The notes: generated by a model not told the origin, from the sequence alone. A stretch of DNA of 64,000 nt from Cyanobacteria bacterium REEB67 (GCA_018971775.1 JAGXAB010000005.1:1-64000), one strand, 5' to 3'; positions 7,435 through 17,207 are shown, counted from the stretch's first letter. Numbers and translations: made by a program.

Positions 7435-8607
7435 CTAAATACGTTCAATAATCATAGCAATACCCATACCGCCGCCGATACAGGCACTGACGCAGCCATA
7501 GCGCACTTTGCGGCGCTGCATTTCGAGAGCGATACTGAGGAGCATGCGCGCGCCGGTGGCACCAAAAGGATGACCGAGAGCGATCGAGCCGCCGTTGACG
7601 TTTACCTTTTCTGGATCGAGTTTGAGCTCTTTGGCGCAGGCGAGATACTGTGCGGCAAAAGCTTCGTTCACTTCAAAGAGATCAATATCGTCCTGCTTCA
7701 AACCCGCCTTCTGCAAAGCCAGAGGGATAGCCGGTACAGGGCCGATACCCATGATCTCCGGCGGCACACCAATCACCGCCCACGATACTACCCGGGCAAG
7801 CGGTGTCAGTTTTTCTTTCTCCGCCAATTTAGCGGAGGTGACGAGCAGAGCGGCCGCACCATCGACGATACCACAAGCATTGCCGGCGGTAATCGTTCCA
7901 TCTTTTCTAAAAGCCGGTTTCAATTTGGTCAGGCCTTCGATCGTCGTATCCGGACGCATGTGCTCGTCCTTATCGATAACGGTCGGACCTTTTTTACCGG
8001 CAATTTCGATCGGCTCGATTTCCGCGGCAAATCTACCAGCATCCTGGGCGGCCGTGGCGAGCTTCTGACTGCGCAGGGCAAATTCATCTTGCTCCTGACG
8101 CGATATTTTATGGCGGTCCTGCAAGTTTTCGGCAGTCTCGCCCATGGACGCATTGGCATAGGTATCGCGGATATCGAGACCGTCCCAGAGTTGCGTGTGA
8201 CCCATGCGATTGCCCCAGCGATTGGACCAGGCTACATACGGTGTGTTGGAGAGCGAATCTGATCCGCCCGCTAAAACATAGTTGGCCATGCCCGAATTGA
8301 TTTGCATTTCGGCGGTGGCAACGGCATAGACACCAGAACCACAGAGCAGGTTGAGAATAAGACCGGGAGTTTCCACTTTCAGACCATTGCGCAGAGCCAC
8401 GTGACGAGCGAGATAGATGGCGTCCTTACTGGACTGGATGACATTGCCCATAACCACCGAATCGATCAGGGCCGGATCAATTTTCGACTTGGCAATGGCG
8501 CCGCGCGAGGCAGCTACTGCCAGGTCCGTTGCAGTCTGACTGGCCAGTCCGCCGCCAAAAGCGCCGAAAGCAGTCCTTGCACCATTTACTATGACGATAT
8601 CGCTCAT
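7435..8607 (-). CDS. Acetyl-CoA acetyltransferase (thiolase)
   Basis: This 390-residue degradative/biosynthetic-type thiolase condenses two acetyl-CoA to acetoacetyl-CoA or runs the reverse. The catalytic set is complete: nucleophile Cys89 in NLLCGSG, His346 in GGSIALGHPFGATGAR, Cys376 in CIGGGMG, and the NEAFA motif. The length is standard. The gene is alone on the minus strand, with a divergent alanine dehydrogenase upstream. No phaB, hbd or other pathway partner is adjacent, so it could serve polyhydroxyalkanoate or butanoate metabolism, ketogenesis or fatty-acid breakdown. Confidence 0.93.
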   Translation of the reverse strand: MSDIVIVNGARTAFGAFGGGLASQTATDLAVAASRGAIAKSKIDPALIDSVVMGNVIQSSKDAIYLARHVALRNGLKVETPGLILNLLCGSGVYAVATAEMQINSGMANYVLAGGSDSLSNTPYVAWSNRWGNRMGHTQLWDGLDIRDTYANASMGETAENLQDRHKISRQEQDEFALRSQKLATAAQDAGRFAAEIEPIEIAGKKGPTVIDKDEHMRPDTTIEGLTKLKPAFRKDGTITAGNACGIVDGAAALLVTSAKLAEKEKLTPLARVVSWAVIGVPPEIMGIGPVPAIPLALQKAGLKQDDIDLFEVNEAFAAQYLACAKELKLDPEKVNVNGGSIALGHPFGATGARMLLSIALEMQRRKVRYGCVSACIGGGMGIAMIIERI

Positions 8608-8943
8608 TGTTATCTACCTATAGTTTCCCGTTGATTTGAATGGGTCGGCAAAATTTTCCAAGAAGCATAGCCGACCGGCAGCTTTTTGTTCGCTGCGTAC
8701 GACCTCTTGAGATGCATCCACTTAGAGGAGGTGATTTTAGTCTAGGGCATTTCGACTGCAATCCCGGGTGCCAAAATTCTCTACCCCGATTTTTTCTCCT
8801 CGACCGCCGCCGACCGCCAAAATCTTTTCTCAAAGGCCCAAATCTAAAACATACACAAAGAGCGTATGGCTATTAGATATAAGCGGGCTAGAATTTCCAG
8901 GTCGCGCCGCTAAGGCGCAGTTAGTTTATTGGAGGGCTGAGCC
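8608..8943. other. Divergent intergenic region, thiolase / ald
   Basis: This is 336 bases between divergent genes and should hold both promoters. On the plus strand a TAGAAT (-10-like) lies near 8889. It is followed by a small hairpin, GCGCC-gctaa-GGCGC (8904-8918), in the ald leader, and then the GGAGGG ribosome site. A near-perfect anti-16S sequence (AGAGGAGGTGAT, about 8725-8736) has no start codon at a usable distance. Confidence 0.45.
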
Positions 8944-10047
8944 TTGGCTAAGGTTGGAGTACCGAAAGAGATCAAAGACAACGAATATCGCGTTGCTATC
9001 ACTCTTGCCGGCGTAAAAACGCTTGTTGATGACGGTAATACTGTCTACATCGAAAAAAATGCCGGTGTGGGTTCGGGCATGACCGACGAAGAATACAAAT
9101 CGGTCGGCGCCAAGATCCTCCCAGATGCCGCCTCCATCTTCAGCGAATCGGACATGATCATGAAGGTCAAAGAGCCGCAGCCGCAAGAAGTGGCCATGCT
9201 CAAAAAAGGCCAGCTCCTCTACACCTACCTGCACCTCGCCGCCGCTCCCAAACTGGCTATCGACCTGGCCAAGACCGGCGCTACCTGCATCGCCTACGAA
9301 ACAGTGCAGACGCCCAACGGCGCCCTGCCCCTGCTCACACCGATGTCTGAAATCGCCGGCCGTCTGGCCACCCAGATCGGCGCCAACTACCTCGAGCGCC
9401 CGATGGGCGGTCGTGGCGTGCTCCTCGGCGGCGTCCCCGGCGTCGAGCCCGGTGAAGTAATCATCATCGGCGGCGGCGTCGTCGGTACAAACTCGGCCAA
9501 GATCGCCATCGGTCTGGGCGCCCGCGTCACCATCTTCGACATGTCCCTCGATCGCCTGCGTTATCTCGATGACGTTTTCGGCGGCCAGGTCCGTACAGTA
9601 TTTTCGGTCGGACACTACCTCGAACAGCTCCTGCCCCAGGCCGACCTGCTCATCGGCGCCGTGCTCATCCCGGGCAAACAGGCGCCGCGCATCGTCACCC
9701 GTGACATGGTCAGCAAGATGAAGAAAGGCTCCGTCATCGTCGACGTATCGGTTGACCAGGGCGGTTGCATCGAGACAATCAAACCGACCACCCACTCGCA
9801 ACCTATTTACGAAGTAGATGGCGTCGTGCATTATGGTGTGGCCAATATCCCCGGCGCCGTGCCGTGGACATCGACCCGGGCGCTGACCAACGCCACCATG
9901 ACTTATGCCGTCAAATTAGCTCGTCACGGTTACAAAGCTGCGCTTGACGACCCCTCTTTGATGAAGGGCGTCAACATCCACGAAGGCGAAATCGTCCACG
10001 CGGGCGTATTGGAAGCCGTCGGCGCTCCGGTTGGCTCGGGTAAATAG
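8944..10047 (+). CDS. ald: Alanine dehydrogenase
   Basis: This 367-residue enzyme interconverts L-alanine and pyruvate plus ammonia with NAD. It starts at TTG (GGAGGG about 8 bases upstream); no ATG fits the conserved N-terminus [15 protein letters not shown]. The substrate-binding lysines are in MIMKVKEP (residues 71-78) and the catalytic histidine is His97 in [10 protein letters not shown]. The Rossmann motif [13 protein letters not shown] follows, then VDVSVDQGG. The length is typical. An intrinsic terminator follows, so it is monocistronic. The enzyme supports use of alanine as a carbon/nitrogen source or ammonia assimilation. Confidence 0.95.
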   Translation: MAKVGVPKEIKDNEYRVAITLAGVKTLVDDGNTVYIEKNAGVGSGMTDEEYKSVGAKILPDAASIFSESDMIMKVKEPQPQEVAMLKKGQLLYTYLHLAAAPKLAIDLAKTGATCIAYETVQTPNGALPLLTPMSEIAGRLATQIGANYLERPMGGRGVLLGGVPGVEPGEVIIIGGGVVGTNSAKIAIGLGARVTIFDMSLDRLRYLDDVFGGQVRTVFSVGHYLEQLLPQADLLIGAVLIPGKQAPRIVTRDMVSKMKKGSVIVDVSVDQGGCIETIKPTTHSQPIYEVDGVVHYGVANIPGAVPWTSTRALTNATMTYAVKLARHGYKAALDDPSLMKGVNIHEGEIVHAGVLEAVGAPVGSGK

Positions 10048-10085
10048 CCAAGGGCTGAAATAGGCACTACTTCCTCTATACTGAA

Positions 10086-10125
10086 AAGGCGCGCGGTCAA
10101 TTTATTGGCAGGCGCGCCTTTCTCT
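10086..10125 (+). terminator. Intrinsic terminator after ald
   Basis: A perfect 9-base stem, AAGGCGCGC with GCGCGCCTT, encloses a 17-base loop and is followed by a short pyrimidine run (TCTCTTCC). It is placed 38 bases after the ald stop. Confidence 0.8.
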
Positions 10126-10157
10126 TCCCTGGTTGATCACCCGATTGATTGGACAAA

Positions 10158-10931
10158 ATGGCGAAACTGAAGCTTGTATCCTGGAATATCAACGGCATTC
10201 GAGCAATTGCCAAGAAAGGTTTTTATGAATGGAAGGCGGAAGAAAAGCCCGACATTCTATGCCTGCAGGAAACCAAAATCTCGGCGGACCAACTAACTAA
10301 CGAGATAATTGAGCGCAAGGGTTATAAGAGTTATTTTTCGCATGCCGAAAAGCGCGGCTACAGCGGTGTCGGAATTTACAGCAAGATCGAACCGGTTTCG
10401 GTCACCGATGGTTTTGGCCTAAAAAAATTCGATAGCGAAGGGCGCACCCTGGTTGCTGACTTCGGGGACTTCGTCCTGGCCAATATTTATTTCCCGAATG
10501 GCTCGCAGAATGAAGATAGACTGCAGTATAAAATGGATTTTTATGATGCCTTCTACAAGTGGGCAAAAGCTTTGAAAAAATCGGGCAAAAAGCTCATAGT
10601 TTGCGGAGATTTCAATACCGCGCACAAAGAAATAGACATCGCTCGACCCAAGGAAAATGTCAAAGTCTCAGGTTTCATGCCGATCGAACGCGAGTGGATG
10701 GACAAATTTATCAAGGCCGGCTATCACGACACCTTCCGCCTCTACAGCCAGGAGCCGCACCGTTACAGCTGGTGGCATATGCGCAGCGGTGCGAGAGAGA
10801 GAAATGTCGGCTGGCGTATCGATTATTTTATGGCCGACGAAGGCCTGGAAAGTAATTTTCAAAATGCCGATATACTGCACAAAGTCCAGGGCTCGGATCA
10901 CTGCCCTATCACTCTCCAACTAAAGGTCTAG
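10158..10931 (+). CDS. xth: Exodeoxyribonuclease III (AP endonuclease)
   Basis: This 257-residue enzyme of the ExoIII/APE1 class cuts 5' of abasic sites in base excision repair and degrades dsDNA 3'-5'. Seen here: WNINGIRA near residue 9, the metal ligand Glu38 in LCLQETK, GDFNTAHKEIDIARP, the RIDYF segment and the terminal GSDHCPI with the catalytic His. The ATG at 10158 is chosen over a TTG nine bases upstream because MAKLKLVSWNING matches the family start. The next gene begins 13 bases downstream and is probably co-transcribed. The gene complements tag and mutS elsewhere in the window. Confidence 0.95.
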   Translation: MAKLKLVSWNINGIRAIAKKGFYEWKAEEKPDILCLQETKISADQLTNEIIERKGYKSYFSHAEKRGYSGVGIYSKIEPVSVTDGFGLKKFDSEGRTLVADFGDFVLANIYFPNGSQNEDRLQYKMDFYDAFYKWAKALKKSGKKLIVCGDFNTAHKEIDIARPKENVKVSGFMPIEREWMDKFIKAGYHDTFRLYSQEPHRYSWWHMRSGARERNVGWRIDYFMADEGLESNFQNADILHKVQGSDHCPITLQLKV

Positions 10932-10944
10932 GTGGCAAGCAGCC

Positions 10945-12738
10945 ATGCCGACAGACGAAGAAGATGATGTAATCGACGACGGCTCGGCCGGTGGAGCAAT
11001 CCGCTGGACGCCCGATGAAACGATCGCGCGCGCCGCAGCCGAGGCGGCAAAAAATGCCGCTCCGGTAACCTGGGGCAGCCTGTTTTCGGATGCGCCGGCT
11101 GAGAGCAAGGCCGCCGGTTCCGAACCGGCGACGGCGGCCACGCAATCGACTCCAGGCGATAACAATAAGCCCGCCCAGGCAAATGCAAGCGGCAGCGCCG
11201 CCAATCAGTCGATAGAACCTGCACCCGACCCGCTTTTCGCTCGAGGGCCGGCTGCTTTCAGCGCTTCGAAGTCACAACCTCAAAATAGCGGCGCGGCTGA
11301 TGACAATCCGTTTTTCTCGAGTTATGAGCCAGACCAGAACGCCAACAGTAGCGCCGCAGCACCACCGGCGCCACCAGCAATTGACAAGGACATAGATTTC
11401 AGCCAACCGACCGGTTGGGCTGCCGGTGTACAACCGGGCGCGGCCGGTCAGGTGACGGGCGCGGCTCTCCAGTCGACCGTGAATGCACCGGCAGTCAATT
11501 TTTCGTCGTCGTCGGTGCCGCCCTTCGTCGAGCCGGTTCGAGCCGGTAATTTCGAGAGTGCAAGCCCCTCGCCTTTTGCTCGGCCGCAAACCAGCGCCGC
11601 GCCCGCAGCGCCGACTCCGGCGACAACGCCTGCAGCTCCATCTCAAAATGCAGCACCAGCTCCAGCACCAGCACCAGCTCCAGCTCCAGCACCAGCACCA
11701 GTTCCAGCACCAGCTCCAGCACCAGCTCCAGCAACAGCTCCAGCCTCGCAGGCGAGAGAAACAGCGCCCTCCGTGCAATCATCAGCAACGAGCAGCGCGC
11801 CCAGCCATCAAGCCCTCGGTTTTAACGCACCACCACAATTCTCCTCCGGCGCCGAATACCTTTCGACCGGAAGCCATCAACCTGTGATCAAACAATATTA
11901 CACGGCTGAAGACATCGCCGAAGAAATCCGCCGTGAGCAAGAGGCCGCCGCACAAGCAGTCACAGTTACTTCACCGAAACCCGGTTATAGCCAGGCCGGG
12001 CAGGCGAGCAACAGCGCTCCCCCAGGCGGAGCTCCGGCAGCTTCGCCCTTTGCCCCGCCCAATTTTGCTGCACCAGGGGCGGTGCCGGGAGCGACACAAA
12101 GCGCTTCGGCCTCGGCGTCCGCTCCCGGGCAAATGGAGTCTGACGAACAGCTTGATCAAGACGGCGCCGATCTGTCATCGGTACCGGAAATTGAAACAGG
12201 ACGCATCTGGGAAAATCGCTCCTCCAAAGAAATACTGCTCGGCATTCTCAAATCGAAAAGAGCGGAATACGCAGTCGCTCTCCTTGCCTCAACAGACGGC
12301 ACCGTGCAAGGCGAGATGCTGATCGTCAAAAGCGTCGTCATCCATGGCGCAAAGCTGGTCGAACCGGACCTCTCAGGCTATGAAGCCTTGAAAGTAATGC
12401 TCGCCATACCACACGGCACCTATACACTACTGGACGTATCCAACTACGTCGAACAGGCCCAACAGCTGGAACAAGGACTGAACATTCGCCTGACGCCGCT
12501 GGCCAATGCCCTGCCGAATCTGCCCGCTTCAGCAGAAGAACTCGCCGGCGCAAGCAACATCAGTCGCATTCGCAGCAAAGGTCCAGTCGATCTCGAAGCC
12601 GTAGAGCCAGCGCAGAAGCCGCCTCAACAACAGCTCTCGCTCCGAGAAAAATTGCCTTCGACAAAAATACTCGTATTATCCGGTCTGACTTTTCTGGCCT
12701 TAGTGATGATGATCGTCGTCCTTTTTATGAAACACTAG
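10945..12738 (+). CDS. Tail-anchored low-complexity protein with PATAN/DUF4388-like domain
   Basis: This 597-residue protein begins with an acidic N-terminus (MPTDEEDDVIDDG). About 390 residues of Ala/Pro/Ser/Gln-rich, probably disordered sequence follow, including a run of alternating Ala-Pro near residues 236-266. A folded segment at ~405-530 (SSKEILLGILKSKRAEYAV...GEMLIVKSVVIHGAKLV...GYEALKVMLAIPHGTYTLLD) has the outline of a PATAN/DUF4388 domain: an effector-type beta sandwich with an IxGA turn and a G-x-Y/F end. One C-terminal membrane helix (ILVLSGLTFLALVMMIVVLF) and a three-residue tail (MKH) make it tail-anchored, with the bulk probably cytoplasmic. The domain match is by eye. It sits 13 bases after xth. 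Confidence 0.6.
   Translation: MPTDEEDDVIDDGSAGGAIRWTPDETIARAAAEAAKNAAPVTWGSLFSDAPAESKAAGSEPATAATQSTPGDNNKPAQANASGSAANQSIEPAPDPLFARGPAAFSASKSQPQNSGAADDNPFFSSYEPDQNANSSAAAPPAPPAIDKDIDFSQPTGWAAGVQPGAAGQVTGAALQSTVNAPAVNFSSSSVPPFVEPVRAGNFESASPSPFARPQTSAAPAAPTPATTPAAPSQNAAPAPAPAPAPAPAPAPVPAPAPAPAPATAPASQARETAPSVQSSATSSAPSHQALGFNAPPQFSSGAEYLSTGSHQPVIKQYYTAEDIAEEIRREQEAAAQAVTVTSPKPGYSQAGQASNSAPPGGAPAASPFAPPNFAAPGAVPGATQSASASASAPGQMESDEQLDQDGADLSSVPEIETGRIWENRSSKEILLGILKSKRAEYAVALLASTDGTVQGEMLIVKSVVIHGAKLVEPDLSGYEALKVMLAIPHGTYTLLDVSNYVEQAQQLEQGLNIRLTPLANALPNLPASAEELAGASNISRIRSKGPVDLEAVEPAQKPPQQQLSLREKLPSTKILVLSGLTFLALVMMIVVLFMKH
11650..11742 (+). repeat. Ala-Pro coding microrepeat
   Basis: Imperfect tandem copies of CCAGCACCAGCTCCAG-type units encode alternating Ala-Pro in the linker of the tail-anchored protein. 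The six-base core (CCAGCA/CCAGCT) keeps the frame whatever the copy number, so length variation between strains is expected. Confidence 0.85.
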
Positions 12739-12755
12739 AATCATTGATTCTCCTT

Positions 12756-14177
12756 TTACTCGTAACTGCTATAACCGGCCGACAGACCAAGCATGTATTT
12801 GAGAGCCGGAGCAAGCTCGGGATCGAGAAACTGATAGCCGGTCTGTTTGAGTTTTTGCGGCAACAATCTGCGACTGGTTAGAAGCAGTGCCTCGCCAAGC
12901 TCGCCGAATAGTACTTGCACGACGGCTTCAGGCAGGGGCACAAGGGCGGGACGCCCGAGCACACCGGCCAGCGTGCTGCCAAATTGACGGTTGGTGAGAC
13001 AACCTGGAGCCACCGCATTTAGTGGCCCCTCCACAGTCTCCTCGACGAGACTGTGATAGATGCAACCCAGCATATCGTCCAGCGAAATCCAGCTAAAATA
13101 CTGCTCACCGCTGCCGACTGGCCCACCACCGCCTGCTTTGAAAACAGGCAAAAGTTTGCCCAGGGCCGCCCCTTTTGGACTGAGTACGGCAGAGATGCGC
13201 AAATTTACGACACGCATATTCAGACTGCGCGCCTCATTGGCCGCCGCTTCCCACTTCCGGCAGACACCGGCCAGGAAACTATCGCCGCCGCCAGAGTCTT
13301 CCGTCACCGGCTCGCTACCGCGATCGCCATAAAAATCCATCGCCGAGGCGCAAACAAAAACCGGCGGTTTCCTTTTCATTTCGCTAAATAGTTTGACTAA
13401 ATAGGCTGTGCTTTTCACCCGACTTTCTTCGATGCTGCGCTTCACCCCAGGCGTCCAACCACGAGCGGCGACGTTGTACCCGGCCAGATGCACAACGCCG
13501 TCGAGATCATCGGGCAAAGGAGCGTCAATCGTCCCTTTTTCAGGGTCCCAGAGGATCTTCTCGACTGTGGCCAGAGGCAGCTCGGCTTTCGGTGATTGCT
13601 TGCGGACCAATTGAACGACCCGGTGTCCTTGCGTCGTCAGAAATGGAATCAGTGCCTTACCGACCAGACCATTGCCCCCGGTGACGAGTATTTTCAAGGA
13701 TCGGCCTCCGTAACGCTTCTGCATGGCCAGATCGCGGCGAGTCAGGGCATGGCGATAACGAAATAGTCGCTGCAGGTCAGCCTTGATCAGACCGGCCCCG
13801 AAAATCTGGCCGAGAACGCCCAGGGGCAAGCGAAACTCAATGTGTTCATTCAAAATAGAGCCGCCGCCCGTAGCATCGGGGGCGAAAGAGTGGATGTGCT
13901 GCCAGTACTGAAATGGCCCGGCAATTTGATAATCAACAAACTGCTGATTGGGTACATAATCCTTGTGACCCATGACCCAGGGTAATTGCACAGGCCCTTT
14001 GACCAGAAGCAAAACAACTCGTCCGCCATCCTGGATGCCCCCGGAGCGCTCGGCGCATTTGACCTCCATCCAGGGAGGTGAAAGCCGCTCAAAGGCCCCG
14101 TCGCGCTCATGCCAGCTGAAAGCGGTTTCGGCACTGTGAGCGAGGTGTACCTGAGACTCAAAAATCTGATTTTTCAC
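12756..14177 (-). CDS. SRPBCC domain fused to TIGR01777-type NAD(P)-dependent epimerase
   Basis: This 473-residue fusion protein has two parts. Residues 1-145 read as a START/SRPBCC cyclase-like domain (FESQVHLAHSAETAFSWHER, PWVMGHKDYVPNQQFVDYQ, FRYRHALTRRDL). Residues ~162-465 are an extended SDR with the nucleotide-binding TGGNGLVGKAL at 166-176, VVHLAGYNVA and the conserved R-x-x-x-I-x-x-SR-V-x-ST segment (RSIEESRVKSTAYLV) of the YfcH/TIGR01777 family. The fusion is known in several bacterial phyla; its substrate is not established, and cell-division or envelope roles have been suggested for relatives. The gene is convergent with the tail-anchored protein gene and divergent from the TPR/efflux operon. 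Confidence 0.85.
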   Translation of the reverse strand: MKNQIFESQVHLAHSAETAFSWHERDGAFERLSPPWMEVKCAERSGGIQDGGRVVLLLVKGPVQLPWVMGHKDYVPNQQFVDYQIAGPFQYWQHIHSFAPDATGGGSILNEHIEFRLPLGVLGQIFGAGLIKADLQRLFRYRHALTRRDLAMQKRYGGRSLKILVTGGNGLVGKALIPFLTTQGHRVVQLVRKQSPKAELPLATVEKILWDPEKGTIDAPLPDDLDGVVHLAGYNVAARGWTPGVKRSIEESRVKSTAYLVKLFSEMKRKPPVFVCASAMDFYGDRGSEPVTEDSGGGDSFLAGVCRKWEAAANEARSLNMRVVNLRISAVLSPKGAALGKLLPVFKAGGGGPVGSGEQYFSWISLDDMLGCIYHSLVEETVEGPLNAVAPGCLTNRQFGSTLAGVLGRPALVPLPEAVVQVLFGELGEALLLTSRRLLPQKLKQTGYQFLDPELAPALKYMLGLSAGYSSYE

Positions 14178-14386
14178 TAACGACCCTCAACAAAAGAAAC
14201 CCATAGCAGCAACTGAAAACTTTGGTTAAGCGCCATCTTCTCGCAAACCTTCTACATTATTGGCAGAATAAAACACCTGTAGAATATGAATTACGGCGGG
14301 CGACTTTGAGCCCGCTATCTTGACAAAGCCTTTCAGGCCCGTATTCCGTATCTGACGTTGCGTTACAAGGAAACCTCGCCGCCACG
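14178..14386. other. Divergent promoter region, SDR / TPR-efflux operon
   Basis: This is 209 bases between divergent start codons, expected to hold both promoters. I found no repeat or hairpin of note. An AAGGAAA precedes the plus-strand ATG. Confidence 0.4.
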
Positions 14387-15889
14387 ATGAGCAAAGATTG
14401 GGAAAAGTTTTTTGAACAGGGCAATGCTGCTCTCGAACAGGGCAACATGGAACAGGCCGAGACCATGTTTAAGGCCGCCCTTTCCGAAGCCGAACGCGGG
14501 AATGACGAGCTGGTCAAGGCTTTGAGCCTGGAGCGCCTGGGTGAACTCTATTTCGAATGGCAGCGTTTCGACGATGCCGAGCCCTATTTCATCCGCAATC
14601 TGGAAATTCGCGAAAAACTACTAGCGCCTCATGACGACCTGGTTGTTGCCGCATTGAATAATCTTTCCGCCCTCTACTTTTTTCAGGGCAAGCATGACCT
14701 GGCCGAATCTCCCTGCAAGCGTCTCACCGAAATCTACGAGCAAGTGCTGGGCAGCGAACATCCCGAAGTTGCCACCTCGGTCAACAATCTCGCTCTGATC
14801 TATGCCGCCCAGGGCAAGAGTCGTCTGGCCGAGCACAATTTTAAGCAAGCCCTGGCGATTAAAGAAAAATCGCTCGGCCGCAGCCACCCGGAAGTAGGCG
14901 ACATCCTGCACAATCTGGCCAATGTCTATATAAACGAAGCTCGCTACAATGATGCCGAACCTTATCTCAATCAGGCTCTTACCATCCTCGAAGTAACGAT
15001 AGGCGAGGACCATCTGGACCTGGCGCCCGTGCTCACCTCACTTGCCGCTGTCTATCAATCGGACGGCAAACATCGCGAGGCAAGCAAACTCCTCGAGCGC
15101 CTGCTTGCTCTCAAAGAAATAAATCTGGGGCCAAATCACCCGGAAGTCGTGAACGCCATCACCAATTTAGCCGCTTCCTATCTATACGAAGGCCGTTTCA
15201 CGGATTCGGAGAGACTCTACAAACGGGCCCTTTCCATCCGCGAGCGTGCGCTCGGTCGACAGAGCCCGGAAGTAGCCGAGATACTGGCTAGCATCGCTTT
15301 TGTCCATCAGTCTGATAATAAATATCTCCTGGCCGAAAATCTTTATCGTGAAGCATTGACGATTTGCGAGCATACCCGCGGTCCGGAAAGCGCCGAGGTA
15401 GACCAACGCCTCTGGGATCTGGCTTGCCTTTATCACAATCACAACCGCTACCAAAAAGCAGAGCCATTTTGGAAACGTCTGACCGAAATGCGCGAAAAAA
15501 ATCTCGGACTCGGTCATCCCGATACGCAACTTTGCATGGACAGCTTGATCATCTGCTATTTGCAGCAGACAAAATACAAAGAAGCGGAAATTTTGCTCAA
15601 GCAATTGACCGAGCTGCGCGAAATGAGCGTTGGTCCGGTCCATCCCGATGTAGCGGCCTGCTTGCATTATCTCGCTGAAATCATGCGTCACGACGGGCGC
15701 TACGATCTCTCCGAAAAAAATTACAAACGCGCTATCGATATTCGCACGCACGCACTCGGGGCCAATCATCCGGATGTGGCGCATTCGCTTGAAGGTTATG
15801 CGCACCTGCTTGCCGCCACATATCGAGAGGCGGAAGCCGAACACATGCGTATCTGCGCCCAAGCTATACTCAACGCCGCGTCGCACTGA
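14387..15889 (+). CDS. Kinesin-light-chain-type TPR protein
   Basis: This 500-residue protein consists almost entirely of 42-residue TPR units of the kinesin light chain type (for example HPEVATSVNNLALIYAAQG, SRLAEHNFKQALAIKEKSLG). About ten to eleven repeats run from residue 5 to the end. It has no signal peptide or membrane helix, so it is predicted to be cytoplasmic and to act as a protein-binding scaffold. It is the first gene of the operon with the CzcB- and CzcA-like efflux genes, whose start is about 22 bases after this stop. Whether it has any role in efflux is unknown; co-transcription is the only link. Confidence 0.85.
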   Translation: MSKDWEKFFEQGNAALEQGNMEQAETMFKAALSEAERGNDELVKALSLERLGELYFEWQRFDDAEPYFIRNLEIREKLLAPHDDLVVAALNNLSALYFFQGKHDLAESPCKRLTEIYEQVLGSEHPEVATSVNNLALIYAAQGKSRLAEHNFKQALAIKEKSLGRSHPEVGDILHNLANVYINEARYNDAEPYLNQALTILEVTIGEDHLDLAPVLTSLAAVYQSDGKHREASKLLERLLALKEINLGPNHPEVVNAITNLAASYLYEGRFTDSERLYKRALSIRERALGRQSPEVAEILASIAFVHQSDNKYLLAENLYREALTICEHTRGPESAEVDQRLWDLACLYHNHNRYQKAEPFWKRLTEMREKNLGLGHPDTQLCMDSLIICYLQQTKYKEAEILLKQLTELREMSVGPVHPDVAACLHYLAEIMRHDGRYDLSEKNYKRAIDIRTHALGANHPDVAHSLEGYAHLLAATYREAEAEHMRICAQAILNAASH

Positions 15890-15911
15890 AGAGACGGGAG
15901 CCTGCAAAAAA

Positions 15912-17207
15912 GTGATACCAGATGCGATGGCAGGCAAAATGTTAGAAGCACAGAGTCGAAAACTCGTCCTTCTGCTTTTTTGCCTTTGCTTCCTGGCTGC
16001 CTGCGGGAACAAGAACTCTGCCCCTGAAAGCAAGGGCAGCTTACCCGGCTTGAGTAATGAAGCTCCCAGTAGCCAGGCCAATGCGGCCACCGACTTGATT
16101 GTACTTTCAGAAACAGCCAGTCGCAATGCCAATGTCGGCGCCGAGCCCTTGCGTTTGATGAAGTATCAGCAGGACATCAAAACAACCGGCGAAATCAAAG
16201 CGGATGAAAATCGTGTCTTTCACATCAACAGCATGGTGGCCGGTCGCGTCCTCAAAGACAGGGTAAATCTCGGAGACGTGATTAAGCAAGGGCAGGTGCT
16301 AGCTCTCGTCCAGAACATCGAAGTGGCTCGCATCTACGGAGACTACGTCCACCAGAAGCACCAGAACGAAGTGCAAATCCGCCAGATCATCTCCAAAATG
16401 GAACTGGCCAGAACCAATCTCGATCGCTTTTCGCAATTGCTCAAGGAAGGAATCGCTCCCGAAAAGGACGTCCAGAACGCTCAAAATGCCTACGACCAGC
16501 TCGATATCGAGCTGAAAGGAGTGCGCGAACACCAGACGCATCTGGTTTCCGAGACGCAGGCGCTCTTGAGCGCTTATGGCAAAACATTGCGAGCCGCCGA
16601 CGAGGACGGCAGCAAAATCGATAATGTCAGCCCGATGATCGCGCCCCGCGGCGGCGTCGTCATCAAAAAGAATATTACCCTGGGCGATGTTGTTAATTCG
16701 ACTGAGCCACTGTATGTAGTGGCGGACCTGAGCAGCGTCTGGCTTGATATCACAATCTACGACAAAGACCTGACCAACATCCATGTCGGAGAGACGGTCA
16801 ATTTCAGCAGCGACAGCCTGCCCGGACAATCCTTTGCCGGAGTGATCAACTATATACAGCCCCTGGCCGGAGATTCGACGCGCACTTTTATTGCCCGCGC
16901 TTCGCTCACCAATCCAGCTTTCGCGCTGAAGCCAGGCATGTTCGGCACGGCATTGATTCATACATCTAAAAGTGAAAATCTTCCTTACATCAAAGATAGC
17001 GCTGTGCAGCGCTACGGCGAAGAAACATTCGTCTTCGAAGAAGTCAGCCATGATCGCTATCGCAAACGCAATGTCGTACTCGGCGATCGCATCCTGGACG
17101 GCTATCTGGCCAAAAGCGGCGTTAGCGACGGCGAGCGTATCGTCGTCAACGGCAGCCTGGCGCTCAAAGCGGAGCTCCTCAAAAGGCTCAATCCAGAACA
17201 GGAGTAA
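15912..17207 (+). CDS. RND efflux periplasmic adaptor lipoprotein (CzcB-like)
   Basis: This membrane fusion protein links an RND pump to an outer-membrane channel. A lipoprotein signal (VLLLFCLCFLAAC-GN) anchors it. The barrel-sandwich halves (VAGRVLKDRVNLGDVIKQGQ and APRGGVVIKKNITLGDVVN) flank a helical hairpin of ~100 residues. The GTG at 15912 has GGGAG 12 bases upstream; ATGs at 15927 and 15939 are alternatives and all keep the lipobox. The next gene, the pump, starts 15 bases after the stop. No third, outer-membrane factor gene (CzcC/TolC) is in the operon. Confidence 0.85.
   Translation: MIPDAMAGKMLEAQSRKLVLLLFCLCFLAACGNKNSAPESKGSLPGLSNEAPSSQANAATDLIVLSETASRNANVGAEPLRLMKYQQDIKTTGEIKADENRVFHINSMVAGRVLKDRVNLGDVIKQGQVLALVQNIEVARIYGDYVHQKHQNEVQIRQIISKMELARTNLDRFSQLLKEGIAPEKDVQNAQNAYDQLDIELKGVREHQTHLVSETQALLSAYGKTLRAADEDGSKIDNVSPMIAPRGGVVIKKNITLGDVVNSTEPLYVVADLSSVWLDITIYDKDLTNIHVGETVNFSSDSLPGQSFAGVINYIQPLAGDSTRTFIARASLTNPAFALKPGMFGTALIHTSKSENLPYIKDSAVQRYGEETFVFEEVSHDRYRKRNVVLGDRILDGYLAKSGVSDGERIVVNGSLALKAELLKRLNPEQE

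Noticed and set aside
8725-8736. Near-perfect ribosome binding sequence AGAGGAGGTGAT
   Set aside because: No ATG, GTG or TTG follows at a usable distance, and a stop appears at once in the ATT frame; probably chance.
8640-8876. 78-codon frame between thiolase and ald
   Set aside because: Low-quality composition and no start signal; the region is better read as a divergent promoter region.
11272-11778. Minus-strand frame of 168 codons rich in Trp/Cys
   Set aside because: It is the antisense reading of the Ala-Pro repeat region of the tail-anchored protein gene; composition is an artefact of the repeat.
15182-16132. Minus-strand frame of 316 codons across the TPR/efflux boundary
   Set aside because: It runs antisense through two well-supported genes and shows no domain or ribosome site.
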